Part shown: positions 9,117 to 17,404 of the stretch, piece by piece
Layout: each line of letters starts with the position of its first letter
Position numbering within the stretch: position 1 is the first letter of the stretch
Assembly: GCF_022678645.1 (NCBI RefSeq)
Contig: NZ_JALBWV010000054.1
Location: forward strand, 1-64,000
DNA: 64,000 nucleotides
Origin: Saccharopolyspora soli
Lineage (GTDB): Bacteria; Actinomycetota; Actinomycetes; Mycobacteriales; Pseudonocardiaceae
Direction of reading: 5' to 3'
Program-made: the position numbers and the translations under genes
Notes under the pieces: model-generated
The model's database searches: none
Seen by the model: only the letters and a program-made list of their open reading frames with translations
Told to the model about the DNA's origin: nothing

Positions 9117-9879
9117 CCCGCGGTGGGCGGCTACCTTTCGGGCTGTCCACCAGTTCCGCGATGACCCTGGCTGCCCTGGCGATCTCCGTGTCGGCGACGG
9201 CGCCCGCCGCGAGGGCCACGTCCACCCGGTCCGCCAGGCCGGGGTACCGCTTCTCGTAGGCGTGGGCAGTCTCCACGTCGTCGGGGCGAATCAACTGGGG
9301 GTGCTGACCGGAATCGTCCAGGAGCGAGCCGGAAACCACGATCGAGGTCTCGATTCCGAAGCCGGTCAACTCTTTCGCGTAGCTCGCCGCGAGATGGTCG
9401 ATCACCGTGACCGCTTCGGAGTGCAGGGCGAGATAGGGGCTCACCTCACCGTGCCGCCCCAAGGGCACGACCCAGACCAGGAGCCCGTCCTGGCGTGCGC
9501 GCATCAGCGGTAACACAGCTCGGTTCACCCGCTGGGCAGACAGCACGTGGGCGTCGTAGATCCGCGCCAACTGGTAGGGCGTGAAGGACTCGACAGGCCC
9601 CCTCGGCACCGATCCCACGGTGTGGATCACTACGTCGATCTGGCCCGCTTCCCTTGTGGCATCGCTTATCGCGGCGGAGACCGAGCGTTGATCGGCAACG
9701 TCGAGCGCGAGTGGACGCAGCCGTGCGTCCTCGCGTGCACGCCCATCCAGGATGCCGGAGGGCGGACCTGATGTTGACCCGAAGCCTGCGTAGGCGGTGT
9801 GCCCGGCGAGCGCCAGCGCCTGCGCGACGGCTGCCCCGAGGCGGCCAGCCGCGCTGGTGACGAGAACGGTCTTCGGCAT
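9085..9879 (-). CDS. Short-chain dehydrogenase/reductase (SDR) family oxidoreductase
   Basis: A protein of about 264 residues. It starts MPKTVLVTSAAGRLGAAVA, a TGxxxGxG-like nucleotide-binding motif in which the first Gly is replaced (SAAGRLG). It continues with LALDVAD and VVIHTVG, which correspond to the family DV and NNAG elements. The catalytic Tyr-x-x-x-Lys is not obvious: the position reads YLALHSEAV, so this may be an atypical or non-catalytic SDR. The second of two adjacent ATGs (9879) is preferred, since GAGGAG lies four bases before it. The 3' end overlaps the LuxR gene tail on the opposite strand. It is divergent to the exported hydrolase at 10212. Confidence 0.75.
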   Translation of the reverse strand: MPKTVLVTSAAGRLGAAVAQALALAGHTAYAGFGSTSGPPSGILDGRAREDARLRPLALDVADQRSVSAAISDATREAGQIDVVIHTVGSVPRGPVESFTPYQLARIYDAHVLSAQRVNRAVLPLMRARQDGLLVWVVPLGRHGEVSPYLALHSEAVTVIDHLAASYAKELTGFGIETSIVVSGSLLDDSGQHPQLIRPDDVETAHAYEKRYPGLADRVDVALAAGAVADTEIARAARVIAELVDSPKGSRPPRVNLGRLPADG

Positions 9880-9961
9880 CATGCTCCTCGGTGGATCTCC
9901 GACAGGCACGACCCGCGCCTGACCCAGTGCAGTGTCGGCGTTGAGCGGTCCTCTTGCCTGA

Positions 9962-10021
9962 GTCAAACGACTGGTTGTACGACTGCGGCGCACACTGTGG
10001 TGATGGACTGTCAAACGACTG
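9962..10021. promoter_or_regulatory. Pair of direct 12-base repeats in a divergent promoter region
   Basis: The 12-mer GTCAAACGACTG occurs twice, at 9962-9973 and 10010-10021, with start points 48 bases apart (close to an integral number of helical turns). A partial copy, GTACGACTG, lies between them at about 9977. They sit between the divergent SDR and hydrolase genes, so they could be operator copies for a regulator such as the nearby LuxR-LAL or IclR protein. Direct observation of the repeat; function inferred. Confidence 0.35.
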
Positions 10022-10211
10022 TCCTGTGTGGTCAGCCGACGCGGGTTTCCGATGGCCAATCGACCGATGCGGACGTGGCCGGTTCGAGGAGACGCTGGCG
10101 AAGCGCCGCGGGATGCGGCGAGATGTTCCTCCGCACGATCGCGAATCGCGCGTGCCCTACCCGAGTGGACATCCTGTCCGCCCGCGACAGCCAGTCTCCA
10201 GGGAGCAAACC

Positions 10212-11084
10212 ATGTTTCACCGCAGAACCTTACCGATAGCCATCACCGCGACCGCGGTCGTCCTCGCCGCCAGTGTGACCACACTCGCGTCGGCGACGCC
10301 CGCCCACCACACCACCCCGGCAACCACGGCCCCGACGACCTCAGCTCCCAAGCCGACGATCGTCCTCGTCAACGGAGCCTGGTCCGACTCGGCCAGTTGG
10401 AGCGGCGTCGTCAAACGCCTGCAGGACGCGGGGTATCCGGTCGCCGCCCCACCCACCGAACTGCGCAGCCTCTCCGGTGATTCGGCGTACCTCGCCTCCT
10501 ACCTCAGGACCATCCAGGGCCCCATCGTCCTGGTCGGCCAGTCATACGGCGGATCCGTCATCACCAACGCCGCCACGGGCAACGGCAGTGTCCGGGCCCT
10601 GGTCTACATTTCGGCCTTCGCACCGGACGTAGGGGAGAGTGCCGCCGCCCTCACCGCGAAGTTCCCCGGTACCCACATCACCGACGACCCCAACGCACCC
10701 GTCCCCACCGCGCTTTCCCCAGTGCCCTTCACCCAAGCCGACGGCAGCACCGGAATCGACCTGTACGCCAACGCAGACCAGTACCGGGACGTGTTCCTGA
10801 GCAATCGTCTGGACAACGCGGACTCCTCGGAACTCGCCGCCACCCAGAGCCCCGTCACAGCGGCTGCCCTCGGCGATCCATCCGGCCAGCCTGCCTGGAA
10901 AACCATCCCGTCGTGGTATCTCGTCTCCGACGACGACCACCTGATTCCGCCTGCGGCAGAGCGTTTCATGGCCACGCGCGCCCACGCCCGCACCATCGAC
11001 GCCGACACACCCCACGCCGCACAGGTGACCAATCCCGGGATCGTCACCAGTCTGATCGAACAAGCCGCCACAACGACCCGCTGA
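10212..11084 (+). CDS. Exported alpha/beta-fold hydrolase
   Basis: A 290-residue serine hydrolase with a Sec-type signal peptide (MFHRRTLPIAITATAVVLAA...) and a Thr/Pro-rich linker to about residue 47. The catalytic domain begins TIVLVNGAWSDSASW, carries the nucleophile elbow GQSYGGS, and ends with ADTPHAAQVTNP, whose His completes the triad. It is a paralogue of the Tat-exported hydrolase at 3910-4731. The ATG at 10212 is preceded by GGGAGC at a proper distance; the frame upstream is open but not family-like. The gene is followed by a strong hairpin at 11104-11143. Confidence 0.85.
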   Translation: MFHRRTLPIAITATAVVLAASVTTLASATPAHHTTPATTAPTTSAPKPTIVLVNGAWSDSASWSGVVKRLQDAGYPVAAPPTELRSLSGDSAYLASYLRTIQGPIVLVGQSYGGSVITNAATGNGSVRALVYISAFAPDVGESAAALTAKFPGTHITDDPNAPVPTALSPVPFTQADGSTGIDLYANADQYRDVFLSNRLDNADSSELAATQSPVTAAALGDPSGQPAWKTIPSWYLVSDDDHLIPPAAERFMATRAHARTIDADTPHAAQVTNPGIVTSLIEQAATTTR

Positions 11085-11103
11085 CAACGAATATCAAATC
11101 CCG

Positions 11104-11143
11104 CGCCGCCGGGCGTCCCGAGAACTCGGGACGCCCGGCGGCG
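11104..11143 (+). terminator. Strong stem-loop terminator after the exported hydrolase
   Basis: A 19-base-pair perfect stem (left arm 11104-11122, right arm 11125-11143) closes on a two-base AA loop. It lies 20 bases after the hydrolase stop and before the IclR promoter. There is no U-tract, as is usual for actinomycete terminators. Confidence 0.75.
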
Positions 11144-11207
11144 TCATCGGGCAGTGTAGAATTCAACTGTCGAATTCGTTGGGGCCCGAGGAGAAGGGGA
11201 AAAGGAT

Positions 11208-11954
11208 ATGCCTAACACGCCTGGCATGTCCGTTACCGGCAAGGTCCTTGCGTTGCTCGGTGCGTTCTCTCACGAAACCCGGGCACTGACGCTCACCGAA
11301 CTGTCGAGGCGGACGGGGCTGTCGTTGCCCACTGTTCACCGTCGTGCTGCCGAACTGGTTCAGTGGGGAGCACTGGAACGCGGACTCGACGGCCGCTACC
11401 GGATTGGCCTGCGGCTGTGGGAGGTTGCCTCTCTCGCGCCGCGCGGATCCACCCTGCGCGATGCCGCGCTGCCGGTGCTACAGGACCTCTATGACAGCAA
11501 GAAAGAACAACACATCCATCTCTCGGTGCGGGACCACCTGGAAATTGTCTTCCTGGAGCGGCTGAGCACACCCAACGCCCCGCAGGCCGAAACCCGGGCC
11601 GGTGGCCGGTTCGGCGCCTTCGCCACCGGAGCCGGATTGGTGCTGCTCGCTCATGCACCTGTTGAAGTGCAAGAGGAATATCTGAGTACGCGGCTATACC
11701 GGTATACCGCGAATACCGTCACCGACCCTGCCCGGATCCGCTCCGTTCTGACCGGGATCCGCAGGAACGGGTATTCCACCAGCGACAGAATGCTGAGGTC
11801 GGATATCCAGTGCGTCGGTGCGCCGGTCTACGGAGTGGACGGTTCGGTGGTGGCCGCTGTGTCCGTGTGTTTCCAGGCAGGCAGCCAGCCCTTCCGGGCG
11901 GCCGCTCGTTCTGTTCAAGCAGCCGCCCGGCGCGTTTCCCACGCGCTCCGCTGA
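11208..11954 (+). CDS. IclR-family transcriptional regulator
   Basis: A 248-residue regulator with an N-terminal winged helix-turn-helix at residues 8-65 (TLTELSRRTGLSLPTVHR, then GRYRIGLRLWE) and a C-terminal IclR effector-binding domain (RAGGRFGAFATGAG, a TDPARIRSVLTGIRRNGYS segment, then the closing VGAPVYGVDGSVVAAVSV). IclR proteins bind small, often aromatic or organic, acids. An AAGGGGAAAAGGAT ribosome site precedes the start. The upstream region has two GAATTC hexamers 13 bases apart at 11159-11177, which could be part of its own operator. It is convergent with the hydrolase at 11977-12816. Confidence 0.9.
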   Translation: MPNTPGMSVTGKVLALLGAFSHETRALTLTELSRRTGLSLPTVHRRAAELVQWGALERGLDGRYRIGLRLWEVASLAPRGSTLRDAALPVLQDLYDSKKEQHIHLSVRDHLEIVFLERLSTPNAPQAETRAGGRFGAFATGAGLVLLAHAPVEVQEEYLSTRLYRYTANTVTDPARIRSVLTGIRRNGYSTSDRMLRSDIQCVGAPVYGVDGSVVAAVSVCFQAGSQPFRAAARSVQAAARRVSHALR

Positions 11955-11976
11955 CGAAACCTTCGCGCCCGCTGGA

Positions 11977-12816
11977 TCAGGCGTTGAGGAATTCCAGCGC
12001 CTGCCGCACGAACAGTTCATGGTGGTGGAAGATGCCACCGTGGCCGGAGTCCGGGTAGATGCTCAGTCCGGCGTTGGGCAGCAGTCGTGCGAGGTGGAAC
12101 GAGCTGATCGTCGGCACCATGATGTCGTTGTCGCCGTTGACGACGAGAACGGGCTTGTCCACGTTTCCCAGACCGGCCGGCGAAGTACCCTGCTCCCATT
12201 TCGCGGCTGCGGCCAACTGGGCGCCGATAGTCTCGTTCGACACGGGCGTGTCCCGGTCCTGCGTGCGCTCGTCCAGGCGGGCGAGGAAGGCGGCCGCGGC
12301 GGCCTGGCCGGCAGGCGACGGTGAGAAGAACAGCGAATGCTTGGGATGCTTGCCTTCGGCTTCCGCCTTCGCGAAGGCGTCTTGCAGGACTGCGCCCCAC
12401 GCGGCGGCACCTTCGTCGCCTGCGGGAGCGGTGCCAGCCAGAATGCACCGGCGAACCACGTCGGGCCGCCGCTGCGCGATCACCTGGGCGACCATACCGC
12501 CCAGCGAGAAGCCCATCAGGTCGACCGTGCTCAGGCCCCGAGCGGCCAGGAAGGCGATCGCGTCGTCGGCCATGGCCTCGATACTGTCCGGGGTCGTGCC
12601 GCCGGAACTGCCGACCCCACGAAGATCCACCATGATGACCCGCCGCTCCGTCGCGAAGCCGTCGATCACGGCCGGGTCCCAGTCATCGAGCACCGCGGTG
12701 ATGTGGTTCAGCAACAGTATTGGAAGGCCGGTGGCCGGGCCCACTTCGCGGTAGGCGAAGGGAATCCCGTCCACCTGAACGGTCTTGGTGGTGGCTTCCT
12801 TGTTGGTAGCAGACAT
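11977..12816 (-). CDS. Alpha/beta-fold hydrolase (cytosolic)
   Basis: A 279-residue hydrolase with no signal peptide. It shows LLLNHITAVLDDWDP (oxyanion region), VMVDLRGVGSSGG-like strand and turn (IMVDLRGVGSSGG), the nucleophile elbow GFSLGGM and the C-terminal His in DSGHGGIFHHHE. The overall pattern resembles 3-oxoadipate enol-lactonase or haloperoxidase-like hydrolases. ATG at 12816 follows an AAGGG. Upstream the frame stays open into the FolD tail remnant at 12880-12990, which is not part of this protein. A shortened copy of its C-terminus appears at 28378-28518. Confidence 0.87.
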   Translation of the reverse strand: MSATNKEATTKTVQVDGIPFAYREVGPATGLPILLLNHITAVLDDWDPAVIDGFATERRVIMVDLRGVGSSGGTTPDSIEAMADDAIAFLAARGLSTVDLMGFSLGGMVAQVIAQRRPDVVRRCILAGTAPAGDEGAAAWGAVLQDAFAKAEAEGKHPKHSLFFSPSPAGQAAAAAFLARLDERTQDRDTPVSNETIGAQLAAAAKWEQGTSPAGLGNVDKPVLVVNGDNDIMVPTISSFHLARLLPNAGLSIYPDSGHGGIFHHHELFVRQALEFLNA

Positions 12817-12879
12817 TTTCTGCCCTTCTGTGACGGCGTCTGGTTTCAGCCAGTGTCGGGCGCATCGGGATCGGCCCGC

Positions 12880-12990
12880 ATCAGTCAAATGCCTGTGCGG
12901 GCGACTGGTCGATTCCCGAAACTGGGCTGCCTGGATCGTCTGCGCGATCAGGGTGGCGACGGTCATCGGGCCGACGCCACCAGGGACCGG
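12880..12990 (-). pseudogene. Remnant of the C-terminal end of FolD
   Basis: Reading leftward from 12990 the sequence gives VPGGVGPMTVATLIAQT and then IQAAQF. This is the hallmark PGGVGPMT motif and last helix of methylenetetrahydrofolate dehydrogenase/cyclohydrolase. Only about 35 residues remain, preceded by a stop at 12991-12993 and running in frame into the leader of the hydrolase gene. A complete folD lies at 36488-37402, whose own end reads VPGGVGPVTDVWL, so this piece comes from a different, more typical FolD. Confidence 0.6.
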
Positions 12991-13148
12991 TCATCCAGCC
13001 CTCTAGCCTCGTCTCGAATACTGCGGTGGCCTTGTCCAGACGCCGCACCTCGGACGCCCGCACCAGATGCGCGGCCCCCAGACCAACCCGTCAGCCGATC
13101 CGAACCTCGGGTTACGCCGGATACAACCTCGTTGCATGGTGGACTATT

Positions 13149-13463
13149 CGGACGGCTGGCTCCAGCGTAGTCGTCACCCTTCCACCGATAATCGTCCACT
13201 TTGACTGGTCGGCCGAAGTCCGGGGAACTGATCGTTTTTCCCGCACTGATACAGATCCCGACGTGGTGGATGTTGCCGGGTGTGCCGTAGAAAACGAGAT
13301 CACCGGGTGCCAACGGCCCGTCCTTCGGCACCCGCGGGCCGGCGTTGCACTGCTCTTGCACAGTTCTGGGGAGGTTCATCCCGGCTGCCTGGCAGGCGGC
13401 CATCGTCAGGCCTGAGGAGTCGAAGCCGCCGTGACCGTGGAGTGTTCCCGAGGGACGTGTCAT
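13149..13463 (-). pseudogene. C-terminal half of an NlpC/P60 (C40) peptidase, active-site Cys changed
   Basis: About 105 residues match the catalytic part of NlpC/P60 endopeptidases: HGHGGFDSSGLT, the GPLAPGDLVFYG segment and HHVGICI with the catalytic His. The family motif is FDCSGL; here the nucleophile Cys reads Ser (codon TCC), so the piece is inactive. The N-terminal part of the domain (LPYxWGG...) is missing. After residue 105 the frame runs on into unrelated sequence to 12963. A complementary N-terminal half ending at LGLPYS lies on the same strand at 38557-38913; together they would make one SLT-C40 hydrolase. Confidence 0.65.
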
Positions 13464-13484
13464 GGATGCTGTCGAGATGGTGGG

Positions 13485-14270
13485 TCAGGTGAGAATCGGG
13501 ACCTGCCAGGCGTCGTAGCCGTAGACGTCCTCGCTACTCAGACCGGAGCTCGTGCCGCGGAGGAAGTCGTTGGCGCGGGAGCCGCCCTGCACCGCGCTCG
13601 TACGAGGACGGCGCACCTCGCAGGAGACCCAGTAGTGCACAAGGTGCCGGTCGCCGCCCCACCACTTCGCCGACACCAGCGGGGTGTCGGCAACGCGGTC
13701 GCCTGGGACGATCCCGCGGTAGGCGACCAGACCGGAAAACACCGCCTCCCGTCGCCCGAAGAGGGTTTCCCGGACTGTCGAATGAATGCCGTCCGCACCA
13801 ACCACAACGTCTGCCGTGGCACTGCTGCCATCACCAAAGTGGACCTTCAGTCGGTCCCCGACCTGATCGAAGCCCACTGCGCGGTGCCCAAGATGGATGT
13901 CCCCGACAGCGCTGAGCAGCACATCGTGCAGGTCCCCACGATGTACATGCAGGTATGGCGCTCCGAACCTGTCCTCCACCTCGTCATCCAGCGGCAGACG
14001 GAGCGACATTTCGCCGTCCGTGGCGTCGAAGCTGCATCAGGACTCGGGACGACAAGCGATCGTCGAAATCTTCTCCAGCAGACCCAGCCCGCGCAGTGCC
14101 GCGGTCGCATTGGGCGCTAGTTGTAAGCCCGCGCCCACCCTGGCGAGTGCTGGAACCTCCTCGTGCACCTCGACCTGCGCACCGATCCCCCGGAACGCAA
14201 CAGCGGTGGCTAACCCCCCGATGCCGGCGCCTACCACCACGACGCGCATGGGAGCGTCCCTTCTGATCAT
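13485..14270 (-). pseudogene. FAD-dependent aromatic monooxygenase, interrupted by a stop and truncated
   Basis: The N-terminus MRVVVVGAGIGGLATAVA is a class A flavoprotein hydroxylase Rossmann motif, and ADVVVGADGIHSTVR is the GD/GADGxxS motif near the middle. A TGA at 14037-14039 interrupts the same reading frame between them, at codon 78 counted from 14270, with good family sequence on both sides. The C-terminus ends at VPILT, about 255 codons in all against about 390 for the family, so the second FAD motif (GDAAH) is also missing. The end at 13485 coincides with the island boundary. The start ATG at 14270 overlaps the patatin stop (ATGA) and has GGGAGG upstream. Original substrate probably a salicylate- or hydroxybenzoate-like acid. 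Confidence 0.7.
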
Positions 14271-15049
14271 GCGAACCTCCCAACCAGCGAGGCATGAGGA
14301 AACTCGGTCAGGGCTCGTTCTGCCTGTCGGCGACCAGCACGTGCAGCAGGCTCGATGAGATCCGCGTCGACAAGGGCGACTCCGCCGTTCTCGAAGACGC
14401 CACCCAGGTCGCCACGATCCGGCGTAATGACCCGGACCACGCAGCCCAGCCCCCTGAGGAGTTCGACCTCCCTGGTCAGGGCATCGGTGAAGAGCGGGGC
14501 GAGAACGAGAACCCCTGCCTCGTCGGTGCCGATCCGGCTGGCGGCAACATCCGCATTCGTCATTGAGCGAACGCCTCCATCGACGTAAAGCCGATGGGCT
14601 ATTTTCACGGGTGGGGCCACGCCCGGGGCTGCGGTCGATGCGGCGACCGCGGCCCCCAGCGGTATGCCGTCGTTGGCCGACCAGACAGCTATCCTGTTGC
14701 TTGGCAATGCGACAGCGGTAATTCGCAGCATTTTCGGCCAGCCACCAGACGGTAGCCAACGCGACCAGAGTTGGTCGGCGGCGTCGAGGTCAACGTGGTC
14801 GAAAGTCATTTTACGGCTATTTGCATGCCAGGCTGCTCGGTCCGCTAGAGCAGCGGTCGCCTCGTCAAGGCTTGCTCCTGCGCCGAGCCAGGCGCCAACG
14901 ACCGAGCCAGCTGAGGTTCCTACGATCTGTGGCACGTCCGTGAGCGAAAGGCCGTCAGCCATCAGGCCGGAAACTGCTCCGCCAAGCCACGCACCGCCAA
15001 CCGGACCTCCCGCGCCCAGGACCAGTGTGTGCACTGGAAATCCCTTCAC
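14267..15049 (-). CDS. Patatin-like phospholipase family protein (copy 1)
   Basis: A 260-residue patatin-fold protein. It has the glycine-rich oxyanion loop LGAGGPVGGAW at residues 11-21, the nucleophile elbow GTSAGSVVGAW near 45 and the catalytic Asp in DGGVRS near 158, so the Ser-Asp dyad is complete. It starts with GTG at 15049 in a GTGA overlap with a small upstream frame, and its stop overlaps the broken monooxygenase start. Two relatives occur in the island (19716-20555 and the dead copy at 24027-24565), always beside ring-processing genes. The reaction is unknown; ester or lactone hydrolysis of an aromatic-derived intermediate is a guess. Confidence 0.85.
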   Translation of the reverse strand: MKGFPVHTLVLGAGGPVGGAWLGGAVSGLMADGLSLTDVPQIVGTSAGSVVGAWLGAGASLDEATAALADRAAWHANSRKMTFDHVDLDAADQLWSRWLPSGGWPKMLRITAVALPSNRIAVWSANDGIPLGAAVAASTAAPGVAPPVKIAHRLYVDGGVRSMTNADVAASRIGTDEAGVLVLAPLFTDALTREVELLRGLGCVVRVITPDRGDLGGVFENGGVALVDADLIEPAARAGRRQAERALTEFPHASLVGRFA

Positions 15050-15240
15050 GTCGGCACCTCACCATTCAGTGCGTGGTGGTGAACGTCGAGCCGGCTGCCA
15101 TCGTTTGAGGAAGTATCATCGCTAACGATTTGCGCATCCGAAACGGTCGGCAAACCCAGCGGAGCCCTCGAATAACCCCGATCCCGCCTCGCCCCGGAGG
15201 TCGTGCACGGGATCGTGGACAACCATTGGTTTTCCTTCAT
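15046..15240 (-). CDS. Small frame of unknown status upstream of the patatin gene
   Basis: A 64-codon frame whose TGA overlaps the GTG start of the patatin gene (GTGA), as real coupled genes in this window do. Its translation shows no family resemblance and the shared interval may instead be the eroded end of a larger gene lost between the VOC gene and the patatin gene. In the parallel operon at 24-27 kb two maleylacetate reductase genes occupy this position. Confidence 0.2.
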   Translation of the reverse strand: MKENQWLSTIPCTTSGARRDRGYSRAPLGLPTVSDAQIVSDDTSSNDGSRLDVHHHALNGEVPT

Positions 15241-15322
15241 AGGTGATTTCTCTCTTCCGCCGGTATCTCGGCGCCCACCTGGTCAGCCCGGATTTGCGCC
15301 AGGCCCGTGACGCGGGCCGAAC

Positions 15323-15901
15323 TCAGTCGCGCGGCCCCTCGCCGCCGCGCCCATCCGGGTCGTAGTGCAGCTGGTAGCGGCCATATCGCTCCCGACCGAT
15401 CGCGGCCAGCGCCGCCGGCACCGGGTTCGGGTCCTGAAGGAAAGGCTCTTCCTCGTCGCACGGATGCTGCCAGGTGGCGAACCCGAGCGCGATCTGATTG
15501 ATAGGATCGTCGAAGTGGATCGAACGGCAGAAGCCGTGGTCCAAATCGAACTTGACCTCGACACCGTTGTCCTCCAAGAGCTCCTTGGCCTTCCGCAGCT
15601 CTGCCGTGGAAGGAACGGTGATCGCGAGATGATTGCCAGCGCCCAGCAACGAGTTATCGACCGGCACCTCCGCGTCCTTGAACTCGAAGAACGCGATGGT
15701 GTCCCGCTCGCCGATCCGGAAGAAGTAGTGACGACTGCCGCCGAGGTTGCCCGGCACGGCGCCCGGGAACGGGTCCGGGTTCGGCAGCTGAAGGGTCACA
15801 ACCACCGGGAACCCAAGAAGACCGTTATAAAACTTCACGGTCTCGTCCATGTTGTTCGTGACGAAAGCCATATGGTGGCAGCCGGTCGTTCGGACGCGCA
15901 T
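15323..15901 (-). CDS. VOC-family (glyoxalase/extradiol-dioxygenase fold) protein, copy 1
   Basis: A 192-residue vicinal-oxygen-chelate protein. HHMAFVTNNMDETVKFY at the N-terminus has the first metal-ligand His, AIFFEFKD-type strand (IAFFEFKD) the Glu region, and GNHLAITV a second His, in the usual paired beta-alpha-beta-beta-beta arrangement. It differs from the copy at 26717-27295 at only about 30 of 192 positions by eye. The start at 15901 follows GGGAGACGAC. It heads the minus-strand run VOC - small frame - patatin - monooxygenase. Role is probably metal-dependent handling of a ring-cleavage product or diol; the exact reaction is unknown. Confidence 0.85.
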   Translation of the reverse strand: MRVRTTGCHHMAFVTNNMDETVKFYNGLLGFPVVVTLQLPNPDPFPGAVPGNLGGSRHYFFRIGERDTIAFFEFKDAEVPVDNSLLGAGNHLAITVPSTAELRKAKELLEDNGVEVKFDLDHGFCRSIHFDDPINQIALGFATWQHPCDEEEPFLQDPNPVPAALAAIGRERYGRYQLHYDPDGRGGEGPRD

Positions 15902-16059
15902 GTCGTCTCCCGTTCATCATCTTCGATGACCCAGACGGTCGCCTCATGGCAACATGGTCACGCTAGTGCTATCTTATTTCTAAGTCAACAAGATTCGAGG
16001 GTCGCTCTACGTCCTGGATGCCAGCCCACTCGCGTGATCTTCTTTCGCACCACTGAGCC

Positions 16060-16429
16060 AAATGCGCGTGAGGTAACTGGGCCGCAGGTACTTTCGTCAC
16101 GCATAGGTCCGGGGGGTTGCCGTGCAGACCTTTGCCATCGCCGGTTTGACGATCGAGTCGGGCGACACGGTGGTGGTGGGCGCACTGGCGGCCAACCGGG
16201 ACGCCATGTCGTGGCCCCCAGCCAGAAACGCCCGACTTCACGCGGTCACCCAACAAACATCTCGCGTTGGGCCACGGTGTCCGTCTGTGTGTCGGTGCAC
16301 CGCTAGCTCTGCGCACCCGACTCCCGGAGCCGCGGTCGGCGGTGACGCCGGCGGAAATCGCGGCAGAGCCGGGTGCTCATCAATGCGTTGGCAGCGTTAC
16401 CAGTCACCACCCGGCCGATCTTGGCCTGA
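16060..16429 (+). pseudogene. Remnant of the C-terminal quarter of a cytochrome P450
   Basis: Pieces in shifting frames match the P450 at 4748-6088 in order: GVAVQTFAIAGLTIESGD and VVVGALAANRDAMSW, then LGHGVRLCVGAPLA (heme loop with Cys) in another frame, then VLINALAALPVTTRP followed by a TGA. At least two frameshifts and a deletion after the heme loop make it dead. It shows what the intact tail of the 4748-6088 gene would have looked like. Confidence 0.7.
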
Positions 16430-16430
16430 C

Positions 16431-17363
16431 TCAAGACCGAGTCGGAAAAGTCCCCTGCGCACGGAATTCGGTTGGTGTCTGCTTCGTGTGTTGGCGAAAG
16501 AACTTCGTGAACACCGTGGCCCCGGGGAAACCTACCCGCTGGCCGATCGATGCCGCGGTCAGATCGGTGTGAATGAGCAGGCGCTTGGCTTCCAGCAGCA
16601 CACGCTCGTCGATGAAGCGTTTGGCGCCACAACCCACTGCCGCCTGACTGGCCCTTGTCAGGGTCCGCACGCTGTACCCGAGCTGCGCGGCATAGTCCGC
16701 TACGCGGTGCGTATCGGCGAAGCCTTGCTCGACTGCGGCCTGAAAGCGCGCGAACGCATCTCCGCCGATCGGATCTTGATACATACCAGGGACGGCCGCC
16801 AGCTGCAGTACGAGAGCCGCCAGCAGGTGCCGCAGCAGCTCCACCTGCATGTCCGATGGTCTCACGGCCCACTGCACATAGGCACCTTCAAGCAGGTCCA
16901 ACGTCTGCCAGAGGGTGTGCCGTTCGGCGTCGGCCAGTACCGATGGCGGCTGCCAGACGCCTCGGTCGACTCCGGCGTTCTCTGCTGTGGTGCTGTCGAG
17001 AAAGCCGGGCAGGAACAGTACGACCCGGCCCTGGGCGGCGGAGAGGTCCGAGTCGTAGCGGTGCAGTTGTCCGGGCCGGGCCCACAGCCAGCTACCGGGG
17101 CCTAGTTCGCAATCCGTGAAGTCCAGCGAGCATCGCAGTGTGCCGGACCGTACCGCGATCAGTTTGTGAAACCCAGGACGCTGGAGCTCGTACGGGTCGA
17201 CGCCATGCCCGGCAGCTCTCGCCACCAGCCCAGGGAAATCGACCACCTCTACACCCGGTGGCGCTCCGACGCCGGCGCGATACGGCAGCTCGGTGATCTC
17301 ACGCTGTCCGTTTTTCACCACGTTGTGTCTCCAAAAGTCGAGTAGACACCCTTGGCGCATCAT
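16431..17363 (-). CDS. AraC-family transcriptional regulator
   Basis: A 310-residue regulator with an N-terminal cupin-like sensing domain (HKLIAVRSGTLRCSL, GPGSWLWARPGQLH) and a C-terminal AraC double helix-turn-helix (VADYAAQLGYSVRTLTRA ... TAASIGQRVGFPGATVFTKFF). It is divergent to vdcBCD with about 40 bases between the starts, so control of the decarboxylase genes in response to an aromatic acid is likely. ATG at 17363 is taken; GTG at 17321 with GGAG seven bases upstream is a good alternative. Its end abuts the P450 remnant. Confidence 0.88.
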   Translation of the reverse strand: MMRQGCLLDFWRHNVVKNGQREITELPYRAGVGAPPGVEVVDFPGLVARAAGHGVDPYELQRPGFHKLIAVRSGTLRCSLDFTDCELGPGSWLWARPGQLHRYDSDLSAAQGRVVLFLPGFLDSTTAENAGVDRGVWQPPSVLADAERHTLWQTLDLLEGAYVQWAVRPSDMQVELLRHLLAALVLQLAAVPGMYQDPIGGDAFARFQAAVEQGFADTHRVADYAAQLGYSVRTLTRASQAAVGCGAKRFIDERVLLEAKRLLIHTDLTAASIGQRVGFPGATVFTKFFRQHTKQTPTEFRAQGTFPTRS

Positions 17364-17404
17364 AGCCTCGACTTGTTTCGACCGAAAATGTCAAGGAGCC
17401 GACA

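Noticed and set aside
13464-13484. Target-site duplication at the island ends
   Set aside because: Only GCTGT is shared with the right joint at 38550-38554; five bases are expected by chance and the frames do not rejoin.
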